The notes under the pieces: model-generated | What the model was told of the DNA's origin: nothing | What the model saw: the letters and a program-made list of their open reading frames with translations, nothing else | The model's database searches: none | Origin: Chryseobacterium defluvii | GTDB lineage: Bacteria; Bacteroidota; Bacteroidia; Flavobacteriales; Weeksellaceae | DNA: 64,000 bases | NCBI RefSeq assembly: GCF_003634775.1 | Contig: NZ_RBXB01000001.1 | Location: forward strand, 1,178,001 to 1,242,000 | Direction of reading: 5' to 3' | Part shown: positions 54,173-62,687 of the stretch, piece by piece | Layout of the letters: each line of letters starts with the position of its first letter | Position numbering within the stretch: position 1 is the first letter of the stretch | Program-made: the position numbers and the translations under genes

Positions 54173-55648
54173 TTAATTGGTAATAACTCCAAAAGGCTTC
54201 CATGTGTTTGTCCCGTCGGTTACATTTACCCAACCGATAGGCCCGTTTACAGAAGGTCCTACATTCAGGATAATATCTCCACGTTTCCACTTTGGATCTG
54301 AAGTAGAAGGGTAGGTATCAGCATATGTTATTTTTACTTTTCCTAAGTGGAGGAAATCGTTTAAATTTTGATAATAAACGGTTCCTAAATTATCATTTGT
54401 AATAAAATTACCGATGATATTAAATTCAATATCCGATAAACATTTATTGTTACTGATGGTGGTTTTTAGATCTTCATTGGCTTTAATATCACAGACTTTG
54501 AAATTTTTCACGGAATTTCCCCTTACATCATCATAAAGAGAGCCCGCTCCAACAATATTGATTCCGATGGAAATTTGATTATCAACAACGGTGTTATAGG
54601 ATAAAATGTCATTATCTATTATTTTGTTACCGCGTACCATTAAAGGATTTTCTACATTGTTCGCTAAATACAGTCCATAACCGGGTTTGCCAAGGGCAAT
54701 ATAGTTGCTGTTAATATTCCAGTTATAACATTCATCTGAGATTACAATACCTATGTGCTGGCAAAAATCAATCATACTGTTCATAACGTTTACATGAGAT
54801 GTTTTTTCAGCATAGATGCCGTCATATGCACCATAAATTAAAGTGTCAATAATTCTCCAGCCCTCCTTTGTTGTATCATCATAGAACCATATTCCTTTGC
54901 TATCAGGCGTATTAAATTCAAATGAAAGAGATGTATTATTAGAGATTTCATTATTAACTGATTCTCCTTTTACTAGAATTCCTACCTGGCAATAATTTGT
55001 TTTTAAAGTTTGGATCTGGGAAGACCAAAGATAATTCACTTCTAACGCAGTTTTATATCCATTGATTAAAAGATCTCTTAAAATAATGTCATAAGCATGA
55101 TTTGTAGAAGTTCCATTTACTTTAATGCCGGTAAAACTGTTAGGAGTTGTAGTAAAATAAGTAGCATTATAAATTCCGAAACCCTCCAGGACTACCCCGG
55201 AAACATTAACAATAATGCCGTCGTTATTGTTCGTAATAATAAAAGGAGGATATGTAGTACTACTTCTGGTAGAAGAACCTGTAATCTTAATGGCTTTGTT
55301 AATTTGTAATGGACTTAAAATCATATATCTTTTATTCTCAAGATTTAAAACCTGTCCGGCTTCCATTTCATTAATAAGTGTTTGGATTTTAGGAGCATCA
55401 TCTGTATTTCCATCACCAGTTGCACCACATATTCTCACTGAAATATCACCCGTGATCATTCTCTTATACGAAATACCATTAGCTTTTACACGATAAATGC
55501 ATCCATCGCTAACAGTTCCTGTTAATTTTTGGTAATTAACAATATCTCCAGTATAATGGTCAATTAATGTAACCATATCTTTGTCTAAATTTGGATCAGA
55601 CGATAAAAAGAATTCCTCTGTTGTTAATAAATTCAAATTGTTTGTCAT
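54173..55648 (-). CDS. Right-handed beta-helix protein, tailspike-like (B)
   Basis: A 491-residue paralogue of the protein at 46075. The shared N-terminal region includes MVTLIDHYTGDIVNYQKL and CIYRVKANGISYKRMITG. Then comes the pectate-lyase-superfamily entry ICGATGDGNTDDAPKIQTLI and a beta-helix. Unlike protein A it ends in a small C-terminal module (WKRGDIILNVGPSVNGPIGW, then TNTWKPFG) of the kind seen at the ends of phage tail fibres and surface proteins. No signal peptide. Its promoter module matches that of A. Confidence 0.82.
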   Translation of the reverse strand: MTNNLNLLTTEEFFLSSDPNLDKDMVTLIDHYTGDIVNYQKLTGTVSDGCIYRVKANGISYKRMITGDISVRICGATGDGNTDDAPKIQTLINEMEAGQVLNLENKRYMILSPLQINKAIKITGSSTRSSTTYPPFIITNNNDGIIVNVSGVVLEGFGIYNATYFTTTPNSFTGIKVNGTSTNHAYDIILRDLLINGYKTALEVNYLWSSQIQTLKTNYCQVGILVKGESVNNEISNNTSLSFEFNTPDSKGIWFYDDTTKEGWRIIDTLIYGAYDGIYAEKTSHVNVMNSMIDFCQHIGIVISDECYNWNINSNYIALGKPGYGLYLANNVENPLMVRGNKIIDNDILSYNTVVDNQISIGINIVGAGSLYDDVRGNSVKNFKVCDIKANEDLKTTISNNKCLSDIEFNIIGNFITNDNLGTVYYQNLNDFLHLGKVKITYADTYPSTSDPKWKRGDIILNVGPSVNGPIGWVNVTDGTNTWKPFGVITN

Positions 55649-55685
55649 TTTTTCTTTTTAAAAGGTTAATAATTAGTGATATACA

Positions 55686-55745
55686 TTCTTGCAAGAAATC
55701 TATAAAACAAAGATAGTAGGGAGAAACGCCAGAACTTGACGTGTT
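55686..55745 (-). promoter_or_regulatory. Shared promoter module, copy 2 (beta-helix gene B)
   Basis: On the minus strand AAAACACGTCAAGTTCTG, with dyad CGTCA-AGTTC-TGGCG (55727-55741, one mismatch), 16 bases from TTC to TATCTTTG (55708-55715), then TTCTTGCAAGAA (55686-55697). The first 18 bases and the palindrome are identical to copy 1; only the distance from the -7 box to the palindrome differs (10 against 20 bases). Confidence 0.7.
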
Positions 55746-55843
55746 TTATTTTCTGAAAATATTTACTGTATTTTTATTAATTTCCTCATTATGAATTTGT
55801 TAATTAATTCATAATCATATAAATTAATTCATTAAAAATCACT

Positions 55844-55851
55844 ACTTTTGC
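55844..55851 (+). promoter_or_regulatory. -7 box of typA
   Basis: TACTTTTG, 17 bases before ATG 55869; the -33 element is not clear. Confidence 0.45.
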
Positions 55852-55868
55852 ACCCGTAAAAATCTTAT

Positions 55869-57677
55869 ATGCAAAACATTAGAAATATTGCGATTATCGC
55901 ACACGTTGACCATGGAAAGACTACTTTGGTTGACAAGATCATTCACGCTACCAACATTTTCAGAGAAAATCAGGAAAGTGGGGAATTAATTATGGATAAC
56001 AATGATCTTGAAAGAGAAAGAGGGATTACGATCTTATCCAAAAATATTTCTGTTACCTATAAAGACACAAAAATTAACGTAATTGATACTCCCGGTCACG
56101 CCGACTTTGGAGGGGAAGTAGAGAGAGTATTGAAGATGGCAGACGGAGTTTTATTGTTGGTGGATGCTTTCGAAGGTCCGATGCCACAAACCCGTTTTGT
56201 TTTGCATAAAGCTCTTCAGTTAGGATTAAAGCCTATCGTGGTAATTAATAAAGTAGATAAAGAAAACTGTCGTCCGGATGAAGTTCACGATAAAGTTTTT
56301 GATCTTTTCTTTGCATTGGATGCTACGGAGGAACAATTGGATTTCCCTACTTATTACGGTTCTTCAAAACAAGGATGGTTCAACATTTCCTTAGAGCCTA
56401 CAGACAATATTCTTCCTATTCTTGATGGGGTGTTGGAACATGTTCCGGCTCCAAAAATAGAAGAAGGAAACCTTCAGATGCAGGTGACTTCACTGGATTA
56501 TTCTTCATTCTTAGGAAGAATCGCAATCGGAAAAGTGATCAGAGGTTCTTTGAAAGAAGGACAATGGATCGGTCTTGCTCAGGAAGGAGATAAAATCGTA
56601 AAAGGAAAAGTAAAAGAATTATACATCTTTGAAGGATTAGGTAAGAAAAAAGTAACCGAGGTTCAGGCAGGGGATATTTGTGCTGTTGTTGGATTCGATG
56701 CTTTCCAGATCGGGGATACATTTGTTGACCTTGAAAATCCGGAACCCATGGAAAGATTGGCAATTGATGAGCCTACGTTGAACATGACGTTCTCTATCAA
56801 CAACTCTCCATTCTTCGGAAAAGATGGTAAATATGTTACTTCTAATCACCTTAAAGAAAGATTAGAAAAAGAATTAGAGAAAAACCTTGCATTAAGAGTT
56901 CAGCAGACAGATGATGCCAACACATTCTTAGTATTCGGTAGAGGTATTCTTCACTTATCGGTTTTGATTGAAACCATGAGAAGAGAAGGATATGAAATGA
57001 CGATTGGTCAGCCGCAGGTAATCTTAAAAGATATTGATGGTGAGAAATGTGAGCCTTATGAAACAATGGTAGTAGACGTTCCTGAAGAATATTCATCAAG
57101 AGTAATCGACTTGGCCACTCAAAGAAAAGGAGACCTTTTGATCATGGAAACCAAAGGGGAAATGCAGCATATGGAATTCGATATTCCTTCAAGAGGTTTG
57201 ATCGGACTACGTTCTCAAATGTTGACGGCTACTGCAGGAGAAGCGATCATGGCACACAGATTCTCAGAATATAAGCCTTTCAAAGGAGCTATTCCGGGAA
57301 GAAATAACGGTGTATTAGTTAGCAAAACTCAAGGTCCGGCTACAGAATATTCTATTGCTAAATTACAGGATAGAGGTAAGTTCTTCGTTGATCCGGGTGA
57401 GGAAATCTATGCAGGTATGATTATCGGTGAGCAAAACAAACCGGGAGATTTGGTTGTAAATATCGTAGAAGCAAAACAGCTGAACAACATGAGAGCTTCC
57501 GGAAAAGATAAAGATACAGGTGTTGCTCCGAAAATCCTATTCTCTCTGGAAGAATGTATGGAATATATCCAACAGGACGAATGTATCGAGGTAACTCCGA
57601 ACTTCATCAGAATGCGTAAAAAACTTCTTTCCGAAGAAGATAGAAAACGTGCTGAAAGAACGGCAAAAGCAGAATAA
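55869..57677 (+). CDS. typA: Translational GTPase TypA/BipA
   Basis: A 602-residue ribosome-binding GTPase of the EF-G type, needed for ribosome assembly and growth under stress such as cold. G motifs: [10 protein letters not shown] (G1), ERERGITI (G2), DTPGHADF (G3), NKVDKENC (G4). The later domains include EF-G-like III and V ([30 protein letters not shown]) and the C-terminal part special to BipA, with [25 protein letters not shown] text. Complete. A short stretch of it recurs in the scar at 60298. Confidence 0.97.
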   Translation: MQNIRNIAIIAHVDHGKTTLVDKIIHATNIFRENQESGELIMDNNDLERERGITILSKNISVTYKDTKINVIDTPGHADFGGEVERVLKMADGVLLLVDAFEGPMPQTRFVLHKALQLGLKPIVVINKVDKENCRPDEVHDKVFDLFFALDATEEQLDFPTYYGSSKQGWFNISLEPTDNILPILDGVLEHVPAPKIEEGNLQMQVTSLDYSSFLGRIAIGKVIRGSLKEGQWIGLAQEGDKIVKGKVKELYIFEGLGKKKVTEVQAGDICAVVGFDAFQIGDTFVDLENPEPMERLAIDEPTLNMTFSINNSPFFGKDGKYVTSNHLKERLEKELEKNLALRVQQTDDANTFLVFGRGILHLSVLIETMRREGYEMTIGQPQVILKDIDGEKCEPYETMVVDVPEEYSSRVIDLATQRKGDLLIMETKGEMQHMEFDIPSRGLIGLRSQMLTATAGEAIMAHRFSEYKPFKGAIPGRNNGVLVSKTQGPATEYSIAKLQDRGKFFVDPGEEIYAGMIIGEQNKPGDLVVNIVEAKQLNNMRASGKDKDTGVAPKILFSLEECMEYIQQDECIEVTPNFIRMRKKLLSEEDRKRAERTAKAE

Positions 57678-57699
57678 GTTCTGTATCATATACAATTAA

Positions 57700-57728
57700 A
57701 AGCCTCGATTTTCGGGGCTTTTTTTATT
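57700..57728 (+). terminator. typA terminator
   Basis: AAAAGCCTCGA pairs with TCGGGGCTTTT with one wobble around TTT, then a T run. Confidence 0.8.
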
Positions 57729-57798
57729 CAAATAAGAAGTAAAATGCTTATTTTACGCCTTTAAAAATCCAAAATAATTTAATGTAGTTTTGTAGCCT

Positions 57799-59394
57799 AT
57801 GAGAATGAATCCATTAAAGCTGATATTTTTGTTTGGGGTATTTGTATCATGCAGCAGCTCCCGCTCTGTATCGAATACAGTAAAACTTCCGCCAAAACCA
57901 CCCGTTAGCATCCCTAAAAATACGCCGAAACCTAAAGATTCTGTTGTCAGCAATACAGGAACTCCGGTAGAAGAAATTATTAAAGTTGATCTACCGCCTA
58001 TACAACGGGAATTCCGCGGAGCATGGGTTGCAAGTGTTGCCAATATCAACTGGCCGTCCAGAAATAACCTGTCTGTTGAGCAGCAAAAAGCGGAAGCAAT
58101 CAGTATGTTGGATATGCTGAAGGATAATAATTTCAATGCGGTCATCTTCCAGGTTCGTCCTTCGGCGGATGCTTTATATACAAGTACGTTGGAACCATGG
58201 TCATATTTCCTGACAGGGGAAACGGGAAATCCACCGTATCCTAATTATGACCCTTTGCAATTCTGGATTGATGAATCTCACAAAAGAGGGCTGGAGCTCC
58301 ATGTATGGCTGAATCCTTACAGGGCGCATCACGCTAATGGAGGACCGGTAAATAACCTGTCTATGGTTAAAAAGCTTCCGGATATGATCGTAAGGCTGAA
58401 GAATGGAATGTATTGGTTTGACCCGGCAGATCCAAGAACACAGGGGCATGTCTCCAACGTGGTAAAAGATATTGTGAAAAGATATGACATCGATGCTGTA
58501 CATTTTGATGATTATTTCTATCCTTATGCCACCTATAACAAAGGTGCTGATTTTCCGGACAGCAAAACGTGGAATGAATATCTGAGAAACGGCGGAACAT
58601 TATCCAGAGCAGACTGGAGAAGAGATAATGTGAATAAATTTGTTGAACGTATCTATAAAGAAATCCATGCTGAAAAAAGCTATGTACGATTCGGAATCAG
58701 CCCATTCGGAATATGGAAGCCTGGTTATCCGGCAGGAATTACAGGCTCTTCCCAATACGACGAATTGTATGCGGATGCCAAATTATGGCTGAACAACGGT
58801 TGGGTAGATTATTTTTCTCCGCAATTATATTGGCCTGTCAATGCAAGAGAACAAGGCTTTGAACCTTTACTGAACTGGTGGAAATCAGAAAATACCCAGA
58901 ACCGGCACTTATGGCCGGGACTCAACACTGTTGAAATAAAAGTTTCCGACCGTCCGACTGAAATTAAAAACCAGATTGAAATTTCCCGACAGATCCTAAA
59001 AAACAATGCCGGAGAAATTCACTGGAGTATCGCCGGATTAACGAAAAATCCCGGTATGCTTCCCACCTTAAAGAACGGCCCTTATAAAGAAAAAGCATTA
59101 GTCCCTAAAACGTCATGGATAAAGACTGTACCTTTAGCAATACCCACTTTGTTTATTGCAGATAACGGAAGCTTTGCACAGGCAAGCTGGAGCTCTAAAA
59201 ATATAGGGGAAGTTTTTCAATGGGTGCTTTTCACCCAGTATAACGGAGTCTGGGAAACTGAAATCTTAACACGGGATAGCCTTTCAAGAGACATTCCGAA
59301 ATATAAGGATGGCAAAAAGCTAAATGCAGTAGCGGTTAAAGCCATAGACAGGTTAGGCAATGAAAGTGATTATTTGGCTAAAAAGATAAAATAA
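57799..59394 (+). CDS. GHL10-family glycoside-hydrolase-like lipoprotein
   Basis: A 531-residue protein of the GHL10 (DUF187) group with a TIM barrel. The N-terminus MRMNPLKLIFLFGVFVSCSS is a lipoprotein signal, so it is lipid-anchored. Typical blocks are EFRGAWVASVANINWPSR, GLELHVWLNPYRAHH, the presumed acid-rich site DAVHFDDYFYPY, and FGISPFGIWKPGYP. The C-terminal 80 residues form a beta-sandwich-like part. Relatives are thought to act on peptidoglycan or similar glycans (DigH-type). Parts of this gene recur at 60333-60511. Confidence 0.92.
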   Translation: MRMNPLKLIFLFGVFVSCSSSRSVSNTVKLPPKPPVSIPKNTPKPKDSVVSNTGTPVEEIIKVDLPPIQREFRGAWVASVANINWPSRNNLSVEQQKAEAISMLDMLKDNNFNAVIFQVRPSADALYTSTLEPWSYFLTGETGNPPYPNYDPLQFWIDESHKRGLELHVWLNPYRAHHANGGPVNNLSMVKKLPDMIVRLKNGMYWFDPADPRTQGHVSNVVKDIVKRYDIDAVHFDDYFYPYATYNKGADFPDSKTWNEYLRNGGTLSRADWRRDNVNKFVERIYKEIHAEKSYVRFGISPFGIWKPGYPAGITGSSQYDELYADAKLWLNNGWVDYFSPQLYWPVNAREQGFEPLLNWWKSENTQNRHLWPGLNTVEIKVSDRPTEIKNQIEISRQILKNNAGEIHWSIAGLTKNPGMLPTLKNGPYKEKALVPKTSWIKTVPLAIPTLFIADNGSFAQASWSSKNIGEVFQWVLFTQYNGVWETEILTRDSLSRDIPKYKDGKKLNAVAVKAIDRLGNESDYLAKKIK

Positions 59395-59510
59395 CCATAC
59401 CACTACAGCGGTATTATGACACTTTTATTTTGGAATAAAATATAACTTATTGATTTTTATATATTTAAAAACACTGCATAGAATACCGTAGAAATGGAAT
59501 CTAAACAAAT

Positions 59511-59543
59511 AAAAAAGAGAGTAAAAGCTTACTCTCTTTTTTA
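59511..59543. terminator. Bidirectional terminator
   Basis: A 14-base stem AAAAAAGAGAGTAA (59511-59524) with TTACTCTCTTTTTT (59529-59542) around AAGC, between the convergent GHL10 and DUF5648 genes. Confidence 0.88.
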
Positions 59544-59560
59544 TTATAGGTTATTTTAAT

Positions 59561-60169
59561 TTAATTTCCTAAATAAAAAGCTATACTTTCATATACATAG
59601 CCATTAGTTCCAGGTCCCATTTCGTAAATATTATTGGTGAAAAAGTGTCTTTTCTTACTTGCATTGTAGTATCTGTAAATGGCGGTAGAAGTTCCTAATG
59701 AACTTGAACTACCTGATGACCATGATTGTCCCATTTCACCTTCCTGAATCCATGCTCCATTAGTATTCATAGTATGATACAGAATACTACCACTTGCATT
59801 ACTGGTGGCATAAATATCGCCATTTAGTTCTTCAGGAGTAATTGTTAATAGCCTGTCTCCATTTTTTCTATTGTACCATCTGGTTATAACTCTTTCTCCT
59901 CCTGATGCACCCAACCAATTATAACCCAAAATACCTTCTGGAGTATATCCTGCATTTATTCCATCATTATAATAGTATGTATAATAATGGCCAACGCCAC
60001 CGCCATAAAACCTGTAAATAGGTGTACCCATAACTTCGGATTGTTCAGATGTGGTTTTATTTAGTTTTTTTTCAGACGATTGTAAGCTTGAAATATCCAT
60101 ATCATTCTCCTGATTTGAGCAGCCAGCTAATGTAATGCCAATTAGGCTAAGTAAAATAAATTGTCTCAT
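59561..60169 (-). CDS. DUF5648-like lipoprotein
   Basis: A 202-residue lipoprotein (RQFILLSLIGITLAGCSN, lipobox LAGC). After a Ser/Lys-rich linker it carries three to four copies of the DUF5648 motif, e.g. PIYRFYGGGVGHYYTYY, RWYNRKNGDRLLTITPEE and IYRYYNASKKRHFFTNN, each a short beta unit, ending YVYESIAFYLGN. This repeat domain is found in secreted proteins next to peptidase or glycan-binding domains and probably binds a cell-surface ligand. It is placed between the GHL10 gene and a scar with GHL10 pieces. Confidence 0.85.
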   Translation of the reverse strand: MRQFILLSLIGITLAGCSNQENDMDISSLQSSEKKLNKTTSEQSEVMGTPIYRFYGGGVGHYYTYYYNDGINAGYTPEGILGYNWLGASGGERVITRWYNRKNGDRLLTITPEELNGDIYATSNASGSILYHTMNTNGAWIQEGEMGQSWSSGSSSSLGTSTAIYRYYNASKKRHFFTNNIYEMGPGTNGYVYESIAFYLGN

Positions 60170-60192
60170 GTAATATATTTAATTGTAATGTG

Positions 60193-60200
60193 CAAATATA
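60193..60200 (-). promoter_or_regulatory. -7 box of the DUF5648 lipoprotein
   Basis: TATATTTG on the minus strand, 23 bases before the start codon. Confidence 0.45.
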
Positions 60201-60297
60201 ATATTTATTCACCAATGTATGATATATTTTTAATTAGATTAATGAACCTTAATATAATGTGGAAGTTAATTATAGAGTTTTTTTCTAGAAATAAGAG

Positions 60298-60511
60298 ATG
60301 CAGTATATGGAATTCGATATTCCTTCAAGATCAAAAGATATGACATCGATACTGTACATTTTGATGATTATTTCTATCCTTATGCCACCTATAACAAAGG
60401 TGCTGATTTTCCGGACAGCAAAACGTGGCAAAAAGCTAAATACAGTAGCGGTTAAAGCCATAGATAGATTAGGTAATGAAAGTGATTATTTGGCTAAAAA
60501 AAGTAAAATAA
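60298..60511 (+). pseudogene. Chimeric scar of typA and the GHL10 gene
   Basis: Three pieces in the original order. 60298-60330 equals typA 57162-57194 (one mismatch). 60333-60428 equals the GHL10 gene 58477-58572 (about one mismatch). 60427-60511 equals the GHL10 end 59311-59394, including its stop, with a few changes and a 1-base indel. The junctions carry only two or so bases of overlap. The 87-codon open frame across it reads the middle piece out of frame, so it is not a protein gene. It is what remains of a duplicate of this region. Confidence 0.88.
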
Positions 60512-60621
60512 TTGAGCTTTTAACTTCTATGAAATTATCTAATAAAAGGCTTCCTGAGTAAAGCATAAACTAAAGCATATTTTATAAATGTTTTCTCATT
60601 CAGGCTCAAATTATTAAAGCG

Positions 60622-60629
60622 TAACTTTG
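60622..60629 (+). promoter_or_regulatory. -7 box of the HMA-AraC regulator
   Basis: TAACTTTG, 42 bases before ATG 60672. It lies inside the longer reading frame from 60627, which argues against that longer start. Confidence 0.45.
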
Positions 60630-60671
60630 GTAAAAGATTTAGTCTTTAATTGTTTATTTTGCTTTAATACC

Positions 60672-61232
60672 ATGAAATTATATATAAAATATATGGTAAG
60701 CCTTCGATGTAAGATGCTTGTCCATGAAGAACTCAATGCCCTTGATATAAAACACTCTGTCATTGATCTTGGTGTGGTAGAACTATTGGATAATATTACC
60801 AAACAGCAATGGGAAACATTAAAAAAGAATTTACTGAAATCCGGTCTTGAATTACTGGACGATAAGAAAAGTATCCTCATTGAAAAAATAAAGAATGTAG
60901 TTATCGAAATGATTCATTATGCTGAAGAATTACCTAAAATAAATTTTTCAGAGTATATAAGCGAAAAGCTTGGATATGATTATACCTATTTAGCGAATAC
61001 GTTTTCTGAAGTCAAAGGAATTACCATACAGCAATTTATAATTATAAATAAAATTGAAAAAGTAAAAGAGCTGCTTTTATACGATGAACTTAATCTTACA
61101 GAAATAGCTTACAAACTTAATTATAGCAGTGTAGCCCATCTATCCAGCCAGTTTAAGAAAATCACAGGACTTTCCCCCTCTTTTTATAAACAGCTGAAAC
61201 AAAAACGGACGAATAATCTGGAAGATTTTTGA
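60672..61232 (+). CDS. HMA-like/AraC-type regulator
   Basis: A 186-residue regulator. Residues 1-70 have the ferredoxin-like form of a heavy-metal-associated (HMA) domain (LYIKYMVSLRCKMLVHEEL); residues 85-180 are an AraC double HTH (YLANTFSEVKGITIQQFI and LTEIAYKLNYSSVAHLSSQFKK). Flavobacterial relatives have VCxRC, a metal-binding CxxC; here the first Cys is Ser, leaving a single Cys. Metal sensing may thus be altered. It is followed by a run of stress-type genes and a ChaA-type antiporter. Confidence 0.85.
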   Translation: MKLYIKYMVSLRCKMLVHEELNALDIKHSVIDLGVVELLDNITKQQWETLKKNLLKSGLELLDDKKSILIEKIKNVVIEMIHYAEELPKINFSEYISEKLGYDYTYLANTFSEVKGITIQQFIIINKIEKVKELLLYDELNLTEIAYKLNYSSVAHLSSQFKKITGLSPSFYKQLKQKRTNNLEDF

Positions 61233-61336
61233 TACGTGTGATTTATATAACCTTTTTAAAATCATTTACAACCCGTTGTGTTTTAAACTGTCCATCTTTG
61301 TATTGTAATAATTCTATTGCATCAAATACTCCCATT

Positions 61337-61555
61337 ATGGAAACAAATCACAACAAAGGTAATAAGACCTTTAAAATTACAGGAAACTGGGAATTACAAT
61401 CAAAGCAGTTAAAAGAAAAATTTTCGCAATTAACAGATTTTGACCTAAAATTTAACGAAGGTAAAGAAACTGAACTACTTGATAAGATGGGAAACAGATT
61501 AAGAAAAAACCGTGAAGAAGTCATGGAAATCATAAAAGAAATTAATCTGTCATAG
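61337..61555 (+). CDS. CsbD-like small stress protein
   Basis: A 72-residue hydrophilic protein. FKITGNWELQSKQLKEKFSQ followed by LTDFDLKFNEGKETELLDKM and LRKNREEVMEIIKE is the CsbD pattern (W-x-x-x-K-x-K-x-x-F ... LTDxDL ... EGKExELL). CsbD proteins are induced by general stress in many bacteria, with no known mechanism. ATG 61337 is used; the longer frame from 61229 overlaps the regulator gene and gives an unlikely leader. Confidence 0.8.
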   Translation: METNHNKGNKTFKITGNWELQSKQLKEKFSQLTDFDLKFNEGKETELLDKMGNRLRKNREEVMEIIKEINLS

Positions 61556-61620
61556 TCTTTTTTCAAATACTGTCTAATAGCTCCCAAGAATTGCCCTTAT
61601 ATTTTAAAGAGTTATTAAGC

Positions 61621-61658
61621 AAGAAGGACAGAAACTCTTAAGTATCTGTCCTTCTTTC
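61621..61658 (+). terminator. Terminator-like hairpin after the CsbD-like gene
   Basis: AAGAAGGACAGA (61621-61632) pairs exactly with TCTGTCCTTCTT (61645-61656). The loop is 12 bases and the following T run is short. Confidence 0.65.
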
Positions 61659-61683
61659 AATAAGCCATGTAAATAATCCCGTA

Positions 61684-62022
61684 ATGAAACATAACGAAAT
61701 TGAGAAATCAAAAGTATACATTATAGCTGAAATAATTGACTATCTCTCTAATTCTGTTGTAAGCAAAACGATCTTAAAAAAAACAACATGCAGTATTAAC
61801 GCGATGTCTTTTGATGTAGGGAAAACATGGATGGAAAAGATTTCACCTTTTGATGCATTTGTGCAGATTATTGAAGGGAGAGCAGAAATAGTTATTGATG
61901 ATGCCTCTTTTTTCTTAGAAAAAGGGGAGACAATCATAATTCCGGCACATAAGCCTAACCTATTAAGAGCCAATGAACGCTTTAAAATGATATTAACAGT
62001 AATCAAAAGCGGTTATGAATAA
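61684..62022 (+). CDS. Cupin-domain protein
   Basis: A 112-residue single cupin. The barrel shows KTTCSINAMSFDVGKTWMEKIS, FDAFVQIIEGRAEIVIDD, FFLEKGETIIIPAHKPN and LRANERFKMILTVIKS. The usual first metal motif (HxH...E) is degenerate, with a single His in PAHKPN. A role as small-molecule sensor or isomerase is possible. It overlaps the next gene by 8 bases, so the two are coupled. Confidence 0.85.
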   Translation: MKHNEIEKSKVYIIAEIIDYLSNSVVSKTILKKTTCSINAMSFDVGKTWMEKISPFDAFVQIIEGRAEIVIDDASFFLEKGETIIIPAHKPNLLRANERFKMILTVIKSGYE

Positions 62023-62236
62023 AAATGATAACATCCAATGGTTAACAAAAAAGATCCTGAAAATAACAGTTGAAATCCAAAAAAAATTTCCGGAACTGTA
62101 TGATCTTTTAAATGAAACCCCGTTGTTTCTTTCTGATCGAAAAAGGAAAATCACAATTGAAGACTTCAGGCAATACCTCCTTTCCATTAGAATGCAGCAA
62201 AAGACTTTTGAAAAAAATAGTAGAATTAATATATGA
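62015..62236 (+). CDS. Small protein coupled to the cupin
   Basis: A 73-residue protein with IQWLTKKILKITVEIQKKFP, ELYDLLNETPLFLSDR and ITIEDFRQYLLSIRMQQ. I recall similar proteins, with the pattern EILKIT-x-I-x-x-x-FPEL...E-P, downstream of cupin genes in Bacteroidota, so it seems a real family, but no function is known. Starts 8 bases before the cupin stop. Confidence 0.7.
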   Translation: MNKNDNIQWLTKKILKITVEIQKKFPELYDLLNETPLFLSDRKRKITIEDFRQYLLSIRMQQKTFEKNSRINI

Positions 62237-62333
62237 TACAGGCCTGATTTATAAGCAGGCATATAGACATATCATTTCAATTTGTCACACGATTCTTTAA
62301 AGTAAATTCTAAATTTTGATAAAATTATAAGTT

Positions 62334-62603
62334 ATGAAAACAATACATCTTTTTCAATTTAAAAATTCCATTACCCATAAAATTCCGTTTTTTAGTGAAG
62401 AATCTAAAATTAACACTTTGAATGATTTAATGGGATCTGATTTAATAAATACAGAAAAAGTCACCGAATTTATAATTGACATTCCGGATGATTTTATTTT
62501 TGAAGATACCGGAAAAGATGATTTACTACGACTGTGTGAAAAAGCCAAAGAAACGATTGATCATTACTTTACAACCAGTTTGAATGATTATGATGTTCTT
62601 TAA
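62334..62603 (+). CDS. Small acidic protein of unknown function
   Basis: An 89-residue protein beginning KTIHLFQFKNSITHKIPFFS, acidic in its second half (FIIDIPDDFIFEDTGKDDLL). No signal or membrane segment. The family is not recognised. It is on the same strand as the cupin pair and the antiporter, about 100 bases from the first and 84 from the antiporter ATG. Confidence 0.6.
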   Translation: MKTIHLFQFKNSITHKIPFFSEESKINTLNDLMGSDLINTEKVTEFIIDIPDDFIFEDTGKDDLLRLCEKAKETIDHYFTTSLNDYDVL

Positions 62604-62687
62604 AAGTTAAGTAATGAATTGATCCGCTTTATAATCCAGATAGTTTATTCTATTGTGTTTTTTAGAGTTGCCCTACATCTATCTGCT

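Noticed and set aside
60298..60561. 87-codon open frame as a gene
   Set aside because: It runs through three copied pieces, one out of frame; the nucleotide identity to typA and the GHL10 gene explains it.
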